Positions 7,663 to 15,802 of a stretch of 19,829 nt of DNA are shown here, piece by piece. This DNA comes from WVWW01 sp041568335 (GTDB lineage: Bacteria > Acidobacteriota > Polarisedimenticolia > Polarisedimenticolales > Polarisedimenticolaceae). A model generated the notes under the pieces. That model ran no database searches and was not told the origin of the DNA. It saw only the letters and a program-made list of their open reading frames with translations. Where the stretch lies: positions 1 through 19,829 of the forward strand of contig JBFFZZ010000027.1 in the NCBI GenBank assembly GCA_041568335.1, written 5' to 3'. Position 1 is the first letter of the stretch. Each line of letters opens with the position of its first letter. The translations under genes were made by a program, and so were the position numbers.

Positions 7663-8394
7663 TTAGCCGGCGATGTCGTTGACGGCGCGACGGTTGATCT
7701 CGTTCATCGTCAACGAGATGATTTTTTGATAGCTCTCGAACGCCCGCTGGGCCTCGATCAGGTTGACCAGCTCGACGATCGGCTCGCTGGTCGAACCCTC
7801 GAGCCAACCGGACATCAGCTCGGGGTCGGCCACCGGCTCGAGCTGCGCTTCCCGCCCGTTGGGGGTGAGCAGCCCGTCGCCCTCGGCGACCAGCACGCCG
7901 TCGTTGTCACGGACGACGGCCACACGACCGTTCTCGATTCCGGCGACGAGCACGCGGCCGTCCGTTGCGATCGTCGCACCGGGTGTCAGGCCCTGGATCG
8001 GTTTCTGCTTGGCATCGAGAACCGGGTTGCCTTTCCCGTCGATCAACGTGCCATCGGGTCCGATGTCGAGACTCCCGGTGCGTGTGTAACGAACGCCCTG
8101 CGCCGTGCGCACGGTCAGCAGCTCTCCTTCCCGGAGGGCGATGTCCAGATCGCGTCCCGTGGCGGTGAACGCCCCGGGGCCGGGAACCGAGTAAGCGCCG
8201 GCGGGCGCAACCGCGTTGTTCGCGGCGCGCAGTGGCGCGGAGAGTCCGGCGCCCTCGGTCGGGAAGACCGCCGAAAACAACCGCTGCGAGCGATAGCCGG
8301 CGGTCGACGTGTTGGCCAGGTTGTTGCTGATCAACTCGAGCCTGCGTTGCTCGTTGATCAGACCCGACGTCGCCGTGTAGAGCTGACTGTTCAT
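7663..8394 (-). CDS. flgF: Proximal rod protein FlgF
   Basis: This 243-residue rod protein is related to FlgG. It begins MNSQLYTATSGLINEQRRLE and has LISNNLANTSTAGYRSQ, the rod/hook N-terminal signature. It ends in LVNLIEAQRAFESYQKIISLTMNEINRR. The central part has the usual GNGF-like beta region. A GGAGG precedes the ATG. It is the first gene after the 67-bp gap that carries a sigma-54-like promoter, so it probably heads the flgF-to-csrA transcription unit. Confidence 0.95.
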   Translation of the reverse strand: MNSQLYTATSGLINEQRRLELISNNLANTSTAGYRSQRLFSAVFPTEGAGLSAPLRAANNAVAPAGAYSVPGPGAFTATGRDLDIALREGELLTVRTAQGVRYTRTGSLDIGPDGTLIDGKGNPVLDAKQKPIQGLTPGATIATDGRVLVAGIENGRVAVVRDNDGVLVAEGDGLLTPNGREAQLEPVADPELMSGWLEGSTSEPIVELVNLIEAQRAFESYQKIISLTMNEINRRAVNDIAG

Positions 8395-8422
8395 GTGGGG
8401 CTTCCCTCCGTTTTCCTAGCGT

Positions 8423-8438
8423 TACAAATCTCGTGCCA
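8423..8438 (-). promoter_or_regulatory. Candidate sigma-54 promoter for flgF
   Basis: The minus strand reads TGGCACGAGATTTGTA. Compared with the consensus TGGCAC-R-N4-TTGC-W it has a perfect -24 element, correct spacing, and a -12 element TTGTA with one change (C to T at the normally conserved GC). It lies 28 bp before the flgF ATG in a 67-bp gap, one of only two clear gaps in the cluster. Sigma-54 control of rod and ring genes is common in polar-flagellated bacteria. No activator site was identified. Confidence 0.5.
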
Positions 8439-8461
8439 GCGGCGAAACACCCGGCCCCCTG

Positions 8462-8752
8462 TCAAGCCGAGTATCCGAAGCGGCCGTATCCGGCCGCCGC
8501 CGGCGCTCCCTTGCCGCCCCGGCGCCACCGCTCCAGGGCCTCCTCCAGCCCCTTCTCTCCGGAGGGTCTCCCGGTGAGCGCTTCGGCTGCCGGTCTCTCG
8601 GCCTCCTCGATCGAACGCTGAGGCGCGTGTTCGGGTGCGGCCGTGGCCGCTCGCAACGGCTTTTTCGAACCGGCGGCGGCAAACAGCAGGCACAACACCG
8701 AAATCACGTTCACCGTCAGCAGCGCGGCCAACAACACGATGGACAGGTTCAT
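8462..8752 (-). CDS. Small single-pass membrane protein of unknown function
   Basis: I do not recognise this 96-residue protein. Residues 1-26 form one strongly hydrophobic helix (LSIVLLAALLTVNVISVLCLLF) with almost no residues before it. The rest is a charged, alanine/proline-rich tail with an acidic-basic helix near EEAERPAAEALTG and GLEEALERWRRGG, ending GYGRFGYSA. The ATG overlaps the stop of the second fliN homologue in an ATGA, so it is coupled to the C-ring genes, and it precedes the flgF promoter gap. The topology resembles FliO or FliL-type small flagellar membrane proteins, but no sequence motif supports either; a separate fliO exists at 17562-17903. A membrane anchor or tether for the C-ring is only a guess. 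Confidence 0.8.
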   Translation of the reverse strand: MNLSIVLLAALLTVNVISVLCLLFAAAGSKKPLRAATAAPEHAPQRSIEEAERPAAEALTGRPSGEKGLEEALERWRRGGKGAPAAAGYGRFGYSA

Positions 8753-9033
8753 GGGTTTTCCTCCCCCCCGCCGTTGTTGTCCAGCCCGGCGAGCTTCTGG
8801 GTTGCGGTCGTAGCGATGCGCAAACCGAAGAACCCGTCGACGACGACGAGCTCTCCGGAGGCCACGGTCACGCCGTTGACGACGAGATCGACCTCCGCCT
8901 CCGGCTCCTTCGACAGCGTCAGAACATCGCCGCATTGCATGTCGAGCAGCCGGCCCAGCGGGATCTCCTCGGCGGCCAGCCAGACCTCGGCCGGGAATTC
9001 CATTTGCAAGAAAGCGTTGCTCGGTTGGTTCAC
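8749..9033 (-). CDS. fliN: Flagellar switch protein FliN (second SpoA protein, C-ring)
   Basis: This 94-residue protein is a nearly bare SpoA domain. The pattern IPLGRLLDMQCGDVLTL, then EVDLVVNGVTVASGELVVVDGFFGLRI, matches FliN, with the NG and GE positions retained. FliN builds the base of the C-ring with FliM and docks the export ATPase complex. The start is GTG at 9033 with GGAGG upstream; it overlaps the fliM stop in a GTGA. The C-terminus is a glycine/glutamate tail. Of the two FliN-type proteins in the window this is the one with the more canonical motif set and the one next to FliM. Confidence 0.88.
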   Translation of the reverse strand: MNQPSNAFLQMEFPAEVWLAAEEIPLGRLLDMQCGDVLTLSKEPEAEVDLVVNGVTVASGELVVVDGFFGLRIATTATQKLAGLDNNGGGEENP

Positions 9034-9968
9034 GATGGCTCCTCCGTCGATTTGTCTCCGACTCTCGATTCGATCTTGAAAACCGTTTGCCCGGTCTGAC
9101 GGCGTATCCGACCGCCCGCGATGACCGTTTCGCCGACGCGCAACTCGACCATCGAGTCCTCGACGACGTCGAATTTCAGCACCTTGCCGCTTTCCAGCGA
9201 GCTCAGCTCCGTCAGCGAAACGCGTCCGGCGGGAATCACCGGAACGACCGGCATGACCACGTTCTCGAGGCTCCGCGCCAGCGGACCCACCGGGCGTGCC
9301 TTCGGGGTGGCGCGGTCGCCGGATGGAACGAGTAACGACGCGCTGGCCAGCAGCAGGGACGCGTGATCGGTCTCACCGATCGTGAAACGCAGCGGACTGA
9401 CGCCGACCGTTTCGCCTGAGGCGGCCACGCGATCCGGGATGCGGTCGGTCGTCAACTCGACGGGGGTCAGATCGGTTTCGAAGATCGCGCCGAGCTTCTC
9501 GGCAATGGCACCGAACATCCTTGAAACGACACGGCCCTCGAGACTGGTCGGTTCGCGGCCGTCCTCGGGCGGATCGCCAGGACCGCCGAGCGCGCGATCC
9601 ATCAGCGCGAGGGCCACCGCCGGTTGCAACGCGAGGGCGATGCCCCCGCCCCGTTTGGCGGCGAGTGCGGTGACCCAGACCGGACCGGGCAAGACCGATA
9701 GCGCCGCGGCGGCGCGCTGTTGTTGGAATCCTTCCAGCAGTACCTTGATGCCACCCTCCGCCTCGGCGTCGAGAAGCTCGGCCAGAGCGGCGACGACTCC
9801 TTCCAGACGCCCGCGAGCCTGCGCTTCGGCGGCGGCGGGGATCGCGACGGGCTCGCGCAACGAGTAGGGCTGCGCTTCGCCGTCGGCATGAGGCTGGGGC
9901 GCGTTGCCCGCATCGCCAGAAAGCACCCCGGCGACCTCCTCGGGTCGCAGGACAGGTTCTTCGCTCAT
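9030..9968 (-). CDS. fliM: Flagellar motor switch protein FliM, divergent
   Basis: This 312-residue protein is the C-ring switch component. The N-terminal peptide VLRPEEVAGVLSGDA is a degraded version of the CheY-binding motif LSQ-x-EIDALL. PYSLREP follows where family members have YDFRRP. The middle domain shows ALMDRALGGPGD, the GG-x-G motif, and TSLEGRVVSRMFGAIAEKL. A SpoA domain ends the protein: VSLTELSSLESGKVLKFDV and LRVGETVIAGGRIRRQTGQTVFKI. The ATG at 9968 has GAGGGGA upstream and overlaps the fliA stop as ATGA. A longer frame upstream only re-reads fliA. It couples by GTGA to fliN. Divergence makes detailed switch function uncertain. Confidence 0.88.
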   Translation of the reverse strand: MSEEPVLRPEEVAGVLSGDAGNAPQPHADGEAQPYSLREPVAIPAAAEAQARGRLEGVVAALAELLDAEAEGGIKVLLEGFQQQRAAAALSVLPGPVWVTALAAKRGGGIALALQPAVALALMDRALGGPGDPPEDGREPTSLEGRVVSRMFGAIAEKLGAIFETDLTPVELTTDRIPDRVAASGETVGVSPLRFTIGETDHASLLLASASLLVPSGDRATPKARPVGPLARSLENVVMPVVPVIPAGRVSLTELSSLESGKVLKFDVVEDSMVELRVGETVIAGGRIRRQTGQTVFKIESRVGDKSTEEPS

Positions 9969-10732
9969 CGACTTCCCCTCGTCGCGGCACAGGCCGGCGC
10001 CTTCATCCGTTCGCGCAACATATCGCGCAATCGTCCGGCCGCCTGCGTGTGCAGCTGGCACACGCGAGACTCCGTCACGCCGAGCACCGCGCCGACCTCC
10101 TTCATGTTCAGTCCCTCGTGGTAGTACAGCTCTAGGACCTTCAGCTCACGCTCGGGCAGCACCCTGATGGACTCGGCGAGCGCCTCGGCCAATTGCTTCT
10201 TTTCGAGTGCGCTGTGCGGCGGCGCATCGTCGGAGCCTCCTGCAACTACGGGCTCCATGTAGTCATCGAGCGTGATCAGCGCGCCGGTGTTGATCTCACG
10301 CATCAAGCGGTGTAGCTCCGCCAGCTCGATTCCCATCGCACTCGCGATCTCTTCCTCGCCGGCCTCGCGACCGAATTGCGATGCCAGACGCGCGCGGGTT
10401 TCCTCGAGCTCCCGACGCGAGCGGCGCAGCGCTCGCGGTTGCCAGTCCTTTTTCCGCAGACCGTCGACGATGGCGCCGCGAACCCGACGTTCCGCGTAAG
10501 TTCGGAACTTGACGCCACGATCGGGACAGAACTTGCTGACCGCGTCGAGCAGGCCGAGGATGCCGTCGTGAACGAGATCGTCGAGCTCGACACTGCCCGG
10601 AAGCCGGGGTGCGATTCGCAGGGCCACGTAGCGCACGAGATCGACGTTGGCTTCGATGAATTGCTCGCGTTCGGTCGAGCCCTCGATACGGACCGCCTCG
10701 GACCAATCGAGCGTTGGAGCCTGCGACTTCAA
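9965..10732 (-). CDS. fliA: Flagellar sigma factor FliA (sigma-28)
   Basis: This 255-residue sigma-70-family factor directs late flagellar transcription. Region 2 is visible at about 30-95: NVDLVRYVALRIAPRLPG, ELDDLVHDGILGLLDAVSKF and GVKFRTYAERRVRGAIVDGLR. Region 3 follows to about 145. Region 4 near 190-240 has LPERELKVLELYYHEGLNMKEV and the FliA hallmark ESRVCQLHTQA. No ATG fits the N-terminus. The best start is TTG at 10732, with AGAGG five bases upstream, overlapping the flhG TGA (TTGA). The stop overlaps the fliM start. It is the target of FlgM. Confidence 0.96.
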   Translation of the reverse strand: MKSQAPTLDWSEAVRIEGSTEREQFIEANVDLVRYVALRIAPRLPGSVELDDLVHDGILGLLDAVSKFCPDRGVKFRTYAERRVRGAIVDGLRKKDWQPRALRRSRRELEETRARLASQFGREAGEEEIASAMGIELAELHRLMREINTGALITLDDYMEPVVAGGSDDAPPHSALEKKQLAEALAESIRVLPERELKVLELYYHEGLNMKEVGAVLGVTESRVCQLHTQAAGRLRDMLRERMKAPACAATRGSR

Positions 10733-11568
10733 TGGTACCTCTCTTCTCCCGCGGGCGGCGTCACTGCGAGCGATCCTGCGGTTCGCGCAAACGCTTCCTT
10801 TTCCATCGACAAACGCATCGCGATGCGCTGATAGCAGCGCGCGGCGGGGCTTTGCGGGTACAATTCGATCAACGCCTGCTGGCGCCGTACCGCGCCGCCG
10901 ATCTCGGGGTCGTCGTAAACAGGCCCGATCCAACCCAGCTCTCGCGTCAGGAAGTGGCGACAGGCGCGCGACAACTGGTCGTGAACGCGGTTCGCTTCCT
11001 GGTCGTCCCCCACGTTGTTGACGACCAGATCGATGCGTTTCTCGGGGTCGGCGTCCCAGAGAACCTTGATCGTCGCGTAGGCATCGACGAGAGAGGTGGG
11101 TTCGGGGGTCGTGACCACGACGACACGCGACGCGGCGAGCTGAAGCGACAACGTCGCATCGCCGAGGCCGGCTCCGGTATCGATCAACACGTCGTCGGCG
11201 GATTCGGCGATGCAGCGCAACGCCGCGCACAGCGTTTCACGCTGCTGCGGCTCGAGTCGGGTGAGTTGCGGCACGCCGGAAGCCGCGGGCAAGATTCGAA
11301 TACCCGCCGGGCCTTCGATCATCAACTCCTCGGGATCGGCGTTGCCGTTGAGCACGTGCTCGATCGTCTTCCCCGGCGTCAAGCCGAGCAGCACGTCCAG
11401 GTTGGCCAGCCCGAGATCGCCGTCGACGACGACGACACGGCGGCCCATGCGTCCCAGGGCGATGGCCAGGTTGACCACCAGGTTGCTTTTGCCCACACCG
11501 CCTTTGCTGCCGGTGACCGCTAGGGTGCGGTCGGAAAGCCAGGGAGAGTTTTCTGTGTCGCGGGTCAT
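10729..11568 (-). CDS. flhG: MinD-like ATPase FlhG (FleN/YlxH)
   Basis: This 279-residue ParA/MinD-family ATPase controls flagellar number. The deviant Walker A GSKGGVGKS is at residues 20-28, and DGDLGLANLDVLLG at 49-62 is the family switch/Walker A' region. LIDTGAGLGDATLSL contains the Walker B. A C-terminal basic/amphipathic segment follows. The N-terminus MTRDTENSPWLSDRT lacks the DQA-x-x-LR helix that activates FlhF in characterised FlhG proteins. The ATG at 11568 has GGAGG upstream and overlaps the flhF stop (ATGA). The longer frame upstream re-reads flhF. The stop overlaps the TTG of fliA. Confidence 0.94.
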   Translation of the reverse strand: MTRDTENSPWLSDRTLAVTGSKGGVGKSNLVVNLAIALGRMGRRVVVVDGDLGLANLDVLLGLTPGKTIEHVLNGNADPEELMIEGPAGIRILPAASGVPQLTRLEPQQRETLCAALRCIAESADDVLIDTGAGLGDATLSLQLAASRVVVVTTPEPTSLVDAYATIKVLWDADPEKRIDLVVNNVGDDQEANRVHDQLSRACRHFLTRELGWIGPVYDDPEIGGAVRRQQALIELYPQSPAARCYQRIAMRLSMEKEAFARTAGSLAVTPPAGEERYH

Positions 11569-12629
11569 GCACGGACCTCCGTTCGTGGGGCTGCCTCGGC
11601 GCCGGAACGCAACAGCAGGTCCGCCACGGACTGGGGAGAAGCGGGTTCGAGATCGTCGGGTACCGCGTGCCCGGTCGTCACGAAGGAGAGCGGGATGCGA
11701 CGTCCGGCCAGCGCGCTCAACAGCTCGCCCGGTCGCTCGCTGTCGTCGATCCGCGACCAGGCGGCACACGTCGGGCGGAACTCGGAAAAACGATCGAGGA
11801 CGCGGCGGGCCTCGACGTGATGCAACCCTGCCGGAAGCAGGACGGCGATCTCGGCGTCGGAAACGGCGTTGACGAGAAGACGCAGCGCCTGACGGCGTGT
11901 CCGATCGCCGGCGGCGATCCCGGTGGTGTCGACGAGAACGATACCCCGCTCCCCGACGTTGTCGATCGCACGATGCAGGTCGTCACCCTTCTCGATCCGT
12001 CTCGCGCGTGAACCGATATAGCGGCAGTAGATCTCGGCCTGCTCGAAACTCCCGATTCGCTCGGTGTCGGCGACGCCGAAGACGACAGGTCGATCGGGTC
12101 GGCAGACTCGTGAGGCCAGTTTGGCCACCGTGGTGGTCTTGCCGGCACCCGGCGGCCCGATCACGAACAGACAGCGCTTGCTCAGCGGCAGTGGGACGAA
12201 GTCAAGGACGTTCGCGATCTCCCGTGTCACGACATCGGCCGGCGGAGTGCTGCGGTCACGAGCGCTGATGCGTCCAAAACGTTCCGCGAGATCCGGATCC
12301 AGACCGGCCGCAATCAACCGCTCGACGGTGATGTGGCAGAACGTGCTGGATCGCGACGGGCGGCGCCGGTCCACCGGGGCCGGCTCGGGAGACCGACCGA
12401 GCTTGCTCTTGAGCTCGTGGATCTCCGCGGCCAGAGCCTTGACTTCGCCATCCGGTTGTCGCGCCGACTCCCGATCACGCGGTGCGGCGACGGTGACCTC
12501 GACCACCGGCATCCCGAATCGCTTCTTGTGTTCCGAGGTTCCGAGGACGAGAGCGTTCGGTCCCAGCTCGCGCCGGATTCGTTTCAGCGTGGTGGCGAGA
12601 TCGGGTCCGCGGTAAGTCTTGAGCAACAT
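11565..12629 (-). CDS. flhF: SRP-family GTPase FlhF
   Basis: This 354-residue protein marks the site of flagellar assembly. An N-terminal B-like region begins MLLKTYRGPDLATTLKRIRRELG. A charged linker follows to about 95. The NG domain has the P-loop GPPGAGKTTT at 158-167, the DTERIGSFEQ segment (family DTYRIGAVEQ) at 188-197, and DTTG at 234-237 (family DTAGR). The G4 site reads SRID at 292-295, where most family members have TKLD or TKID. The tail has VPDDLEPASP, like VPEDI in other FlhF proteins. The ATG is 12 bp after the flhA TAG with GGAG upstream. GTP specificity may be altered. Confidence 0.94.
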   Translation of the reverse strand: MLLKTYRGPDLATTLKRIRRELGPNALVLGTSEHKKRFGMPVVEVTVAAPRDRESARQPDGEVKALAAEIHELKSKLGRSPEPAPVDRRRPSRSSTFCHITVERLIAAGLDPDLAERFGRISARDRSTPPADVVTREIANVLDFVPLPLSKRCLFVIGPPGAGKTTTVAKLASRVCRPDRPVVFGVADTERIGSFEQAEIYCRYIGSRARRIEKGDDLHRAIDNVGERGIVLVDTTGIAAGDRTRRQALRLLVNAVSDAEIAVLLPAGLHHVEARRVLDRFSEFRPTCAAWSRIDDSERPGELLSALAGRRIPLSFVTTGHAVPDDLEPASPQSVADLLLRSGAEAAPRTEVRA

Positions 12630-12641
12630 CCTGTCTCTCCG

Positions 12642-14699
12642 CTACCGGACCTGGCCGACCGCCGTGACCTGGATCCCGGAGGGGATCTCGGCGGCGGAGA
12701 GGATCGGCACGGTCGGGAGAATCGATTCGGTCAGGCGCCGCAGTGACGCGCGGACCTGCGCCGAGTTGCACAACACGGCGGCCTGGCCTCCGGACGGAAC
12801 GTGGCGAACCGCCTGCGCAACGCGATGCGCCAGCGAGCGGCCGCTGGCCGGATCGAGTGCGGCGTGCTCGGCCGCCACGTCGCCTTGCAACAGGGCGAGG
12901 ATCTCCTGTTCGACCTCGGGCGCGACGGTCAAGACCTTCAACGCGCCCTTGTCGAGCAACGGCTGGACGAGCGTTCGCCCCAACGCGCGACGCACACGGT
13001 TCAACAACTCGGACGGATCGATGTCCTCGAGCGCGCAGTCCGCCATCGTCTCGCCGATCGTGTGCATGTCACGGATCGAGACCCCTTCACGCAGCAACGC
13101 CTGCAGGACTTTCTGGATCTGCCCCACGGTGTAACGCTCGGGTACGAGCTCCTCGACGAGCTTGGGTGCGGTCTTGGCCAGCGTATCGAGGAGCTTCTGC
13201 GTTTCCTGGCGGCCCAGCAGTGCCGCAGCGTGACGCCGGATGATCTGGCTGATGTGGGTTGCGAGGACCGACGTGCGATCGACGACGGTGTAGCCCACGC
13301 TGCGTGCGTGCTCGGCCAGCTCCTCGCGGATCCACAGCGCTTCGATGCCGAACGCCGGGTCGAGCGTCTTCTCGCCCTCGACGGGTTCGATGACCTCGCC
13401 GGGGTCGATCGCCAGGACGTGACCGGGCTTGAGCCGCGTCCTGGCCAGCTCGGCCCCACGCAGCAGGATCTGATACTCGTCGGGCCCGAGCCGCAGGTTG
13501 TCCCGCACGCGAACCGGCGGTACGACCAAACCGAGGTCGAGCGCCGTCTGACGACGGATCTCGCGGATGCGGTCGAGTAGGCCTCCGGAACGATCCGAGC
13601 CGGCCAGCTCGACCAGATCGTAGCCGACCTCGATGCTCAGCGGATCGACGACGAGCATCGGCTCGATCGCCTCCTCGAGCGGCGGTGGAGGTCCCGACTC
13701 GACCTCGGGCTCCGGTTCGTCCGGACGCTGCGAGAGCGTCCAGGCCAGACCCCCGATGCCGGCGCCGAGCGTCAGGAACGCGACGGTCGGCAAGCCCGGG
13801 ATCAACGACATCGTGCAAAGCGCGCCCGCGGCGATGGCCAGCGGTCGCGGTTTGGAGAACACCTGGGTGGCAAGCTCGACACCGAGGTCGCTCGAGGTCG
13901 CCGAACGTGTCGTCAACAGCGCCCCGGCAACCGAGATCAGCAGCGCCGGGATGGCGGAAACCAGCCCGTCGCCGACGGTCAGGATGGAGTAGGTCTTCAT
14001 CGCGTCCATGACGGGGATTCCCGCCTGGAGCACGCCGATCGTGATGCCGGCGACGAGGTTGACCGCCACGATGATCAGGGAAGCCACCGCGTCGCGCTGG
14101 GTGAAACGCGTCGCACCATCCATCGAGCCGAAGAAATCCGCCTCCTCGGCGATCTCCTTGCGCCTCGCGCGGGCCTCGGAGTCGTCGATCAGACCGGCGT
14201 TGAGGTCGGCATCGATCGCCATCTGCTTGCCGGGCATCGCGTCCAGGGTGAACCGCGCGGTGACCTCGCTGATCCTCGTGGCACCGTGGTTGATGACCAG
14301 GAACTGCACGGCGAGCAGCACGAGGAAGATCACGAGCCCGACGACGAAGTTGCCGCCGACGACGAACTGGCCGAAGGCCTGGATCACGTCACCCGCCGCG
14401 TCGGGTCCCTCGGGTCCGTGCAGCAGGATGCGTCGCGTCGTCGCGATGTTGAGCCCGAGCCGGAACACGGTCAGCAGCAACAGCGCCGATGGGAACCCCG
14501 AGAACCCTTTCGGCGAGCTCACGCTGACGGCGGACAGGAGCACGATGATGCTGAGCGCCACGTCGAGGCTGAGCAGCAAATCGATGATCAGCGGCGGAAG
14601 CGGGACGACCATCACTCCCACCAGGCCGATGATCCCGATCGGCAGCAGCCAGCTCACACGCACTCCCCAGGGTTCCGGGATGGGGGCGAAACCGCTCAC
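12642..14699 (-). CDS. flhA: Flagellar export gate protein FlhA
   Basis: This 685-residue inner-membrane protein forms the export gate ring. Several hydrophobic segments lie in the first third, starting WLLPIGIIGLVGVMVVPLPP. The FHIPEP-family signature ARFTLDAMPGKQMAIDADL is clear, followed by EARARRKEIAEEADFFGSMDGA. The C-terminal cytoplasmic domain includes GYTVVDRTSVLATHISQII, where chaperone-cargo complexes dock. The start is GTG with GGAGG six bases upstream; it overlaps the flhB stop (GTGA). The length is typical. Confidence 0.98.
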   Translation of the reverse strand: MSGFAPIPEPWGVRVSWLLPIGIIGLVGVMVVPLPPLIIDLLLSLDVALSIIVLLSAVSVSSPKGFSGFPSALLLLTVFRLGLNIATTRRILLHGPEGPDAAGDVIQAFGQFVVGGNFVVGLVIFLVLLAVQFLVINHGATRISEVTARFTLDAMPGKQMAIDADLNAGLIDDSEARARRKEIAEEADFFGSMDGATRFTQRDAVASLIIVAVNLVAGITIGVLQAGIPVMDAMKTYSILTVGDGLVSAIPALLISVAGALLTTRSATSSDLGVELATQVFSKPRPLAIAAGALCTMSLIPGLPTVAFLTLGAGIGGLAWTLSQRPDEPEPEVESGPPPPLEEAIEPMLVVDPLSIEVGYDLVELAGSDRSGGLLDRIREIRRQTALDLGLVVPPVRVRDNLRLGPDEYQILLRGAELARTRLKPGHVLAIDPGEVIEPVEGEKTLDPAFGIEALWIREELAEHARSVGYTVVDRTSVLATHISQIIRRHAAALLGRQETQKLLDTLAKTAPKLVEELVPERYTVGQIQKVLQALLREGVSIRDMHTIGETMADCALEDIDPSELLNRVRRALGRTLVQPLLDKGALKVLTVAPEVEQEILALLQGDVAAEHAALDPASGRSLAHRVAQAVRHVPSGGQAAVLCNSAQVRASLRRLTESILPTVPILSAAEIPSGIQVTAVGQVR

Positions 14700-15790
14700 C
14701 GGCTACCTCCCGGGCGAGAGTGGTTGCGAGGTGCCTCATCGCGCTTGAGGACCAGTGCCAGCACCTCGGCGACGGCGCGGAACAACGCCTCTGGGATCAG
14801 CGTCCCGATCGGGACGTCCTTGTAGAGGGCACGGGCCAGCGGCGGATCGGAAACGATCGGGATGCCGTGCTGCACGGCGAGATCACGGATCCGCGCGGCG
14901 AGCTTGGCACGACCCTTGGCCACGAGCTTGGGCGCGTCGAGCTCGCCCGGAGCGTAACGCAGCGCGACGGCGTAGTGTGTCGGGTTGGTGATCACCACCG
15001 TCGCATCGACGACGTCGGCCATCATTCGCGTGCGCGCCAGCGCCAACTGCTTGCTCTTGATCCGGGCGCGGACGATCGGGTCGCCCTGCGTTTCCTTGAG
15101 CTCGTCCTTGATTTCGCGCTTGGACATCCGCAGCCCGCGCTTGTGGTCGTAGATGCGGAACAACCAGTCGAAGATGGCGAGACCTGCCGCGACCATGGCC
15201 ACGCGCAGGATCACGCTTCCGGCGAGCATGAAGAGCTGCGACAGGATGCCCTCGATACCGGGCGCGCTGGCCCGGCTGTGCAGCAACGTGTCCCGCACCG
15301 CTGTGTAGGCGACGGCGGCGAACAGCGTCATCTTGAGCACGCCCTTGAGCACCTCGACCCATTGCTTGAGGGCGACGACTTTCTTGAGTCCCTTGACGGG
15401 GTTGAGCCGGTCCCAGCTGGGTTTCAGCGGTTTGAGCGTGAACACGGGCGGGCCCTGGACCAGGTTGCCCACGACGGCGGCACCGACGAGGAAGCCCAGA
15501 GGCAAGACCAGCAGCGAGCCGGTCGAGCTGACCGCGGCGTGCATGATCCTGGCCGCGCTGGCGGGGTTGAGATCGGCGGGGCCCGGAGATCCGAGGAACG
15601 CGATCATCATCTGCTGCATGCTCTCGAGCCAGTCGCGGCCGAGGAAGTGAGCGAACACCAGGAACGCCGCCAGACCGAACACGGACGGGATCTCCTTGCT
15701 TCGTGGGACCTGTCCCTTTTCGCGCGCCTTCTGAAGGCGTCTTGCAGTCGGTTTTTCGGTCCGCTGCGATTTGTGCTCTTGTCCGGCCAT
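14696..15790 (-). CDS. flhB: Flagellar export switch protein FlhB
   Basis: This 364-residue membrane protein switches export from rod/hook to filament substrates. The N-terminus KSQRTEKPTARRLQKAREKGQV is conserved. Four hydrophobic segments follow, then the cytoplasmic domain with the self-cleavage motif NPTH at about 269-272 in VVITNPTHYAVALRY, and PIVSDPPLARALYKDVPIGTLIPE. All catalytic residues for N-P cleavage are present. Either GTG 15793 or ATG 15790 could start; ATG is listed, with GGGAG close by. It lies 12 bp after fliR. Confidence 0.97.
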   Translation of the reverse strand: MAGQEHKSQRTEKPTARRLQKAREKGQVPRSKEIPSVFGLAAFLVFAHFLGRDWLESMQQMMIAFLGSPGPADLNPASAARIMHAAVSSTGSLLVLPLGFLVGAAVVGNLVQGPPVFTLKPLKPSWDRLNPVKGLKKVVALKQWVEVLKGVLKMTLFAAVAYTAVRDTLLHSRASAPGIEGILSQLFMLAGSVILRVAMVAAGLAIFDWLFRIYDHKRGLRMSKREIKDELKETQGDPIVRARIKSKQLALARTRMMADVVDATVVITNPTHYAVALRYAPGELDAPKLVAKGRAKLAARIRDLAVQHGIPIVSDPPLARALYKDVPIGTLIPEALFRAVAEVLALVLKRDEAPRNHSRPGGSR

Positions 15791-15802
15791 CACTCCCGCC
15801 GA

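Noticed and set aside
8753..8935. N-terminal extension of the small membrane protein frame
   Set aside because: It only re-reads fliN in another frame and is arginine/glycine-rich; the ATG at 8752 begins directly at the membrane helix.
12625..12640. GACAGGATGT at the flhF start as a CsrA site
   Set aside because: The GGA is present but the upstream bases do not match A(N)GGA well and I see no enclosing stem.
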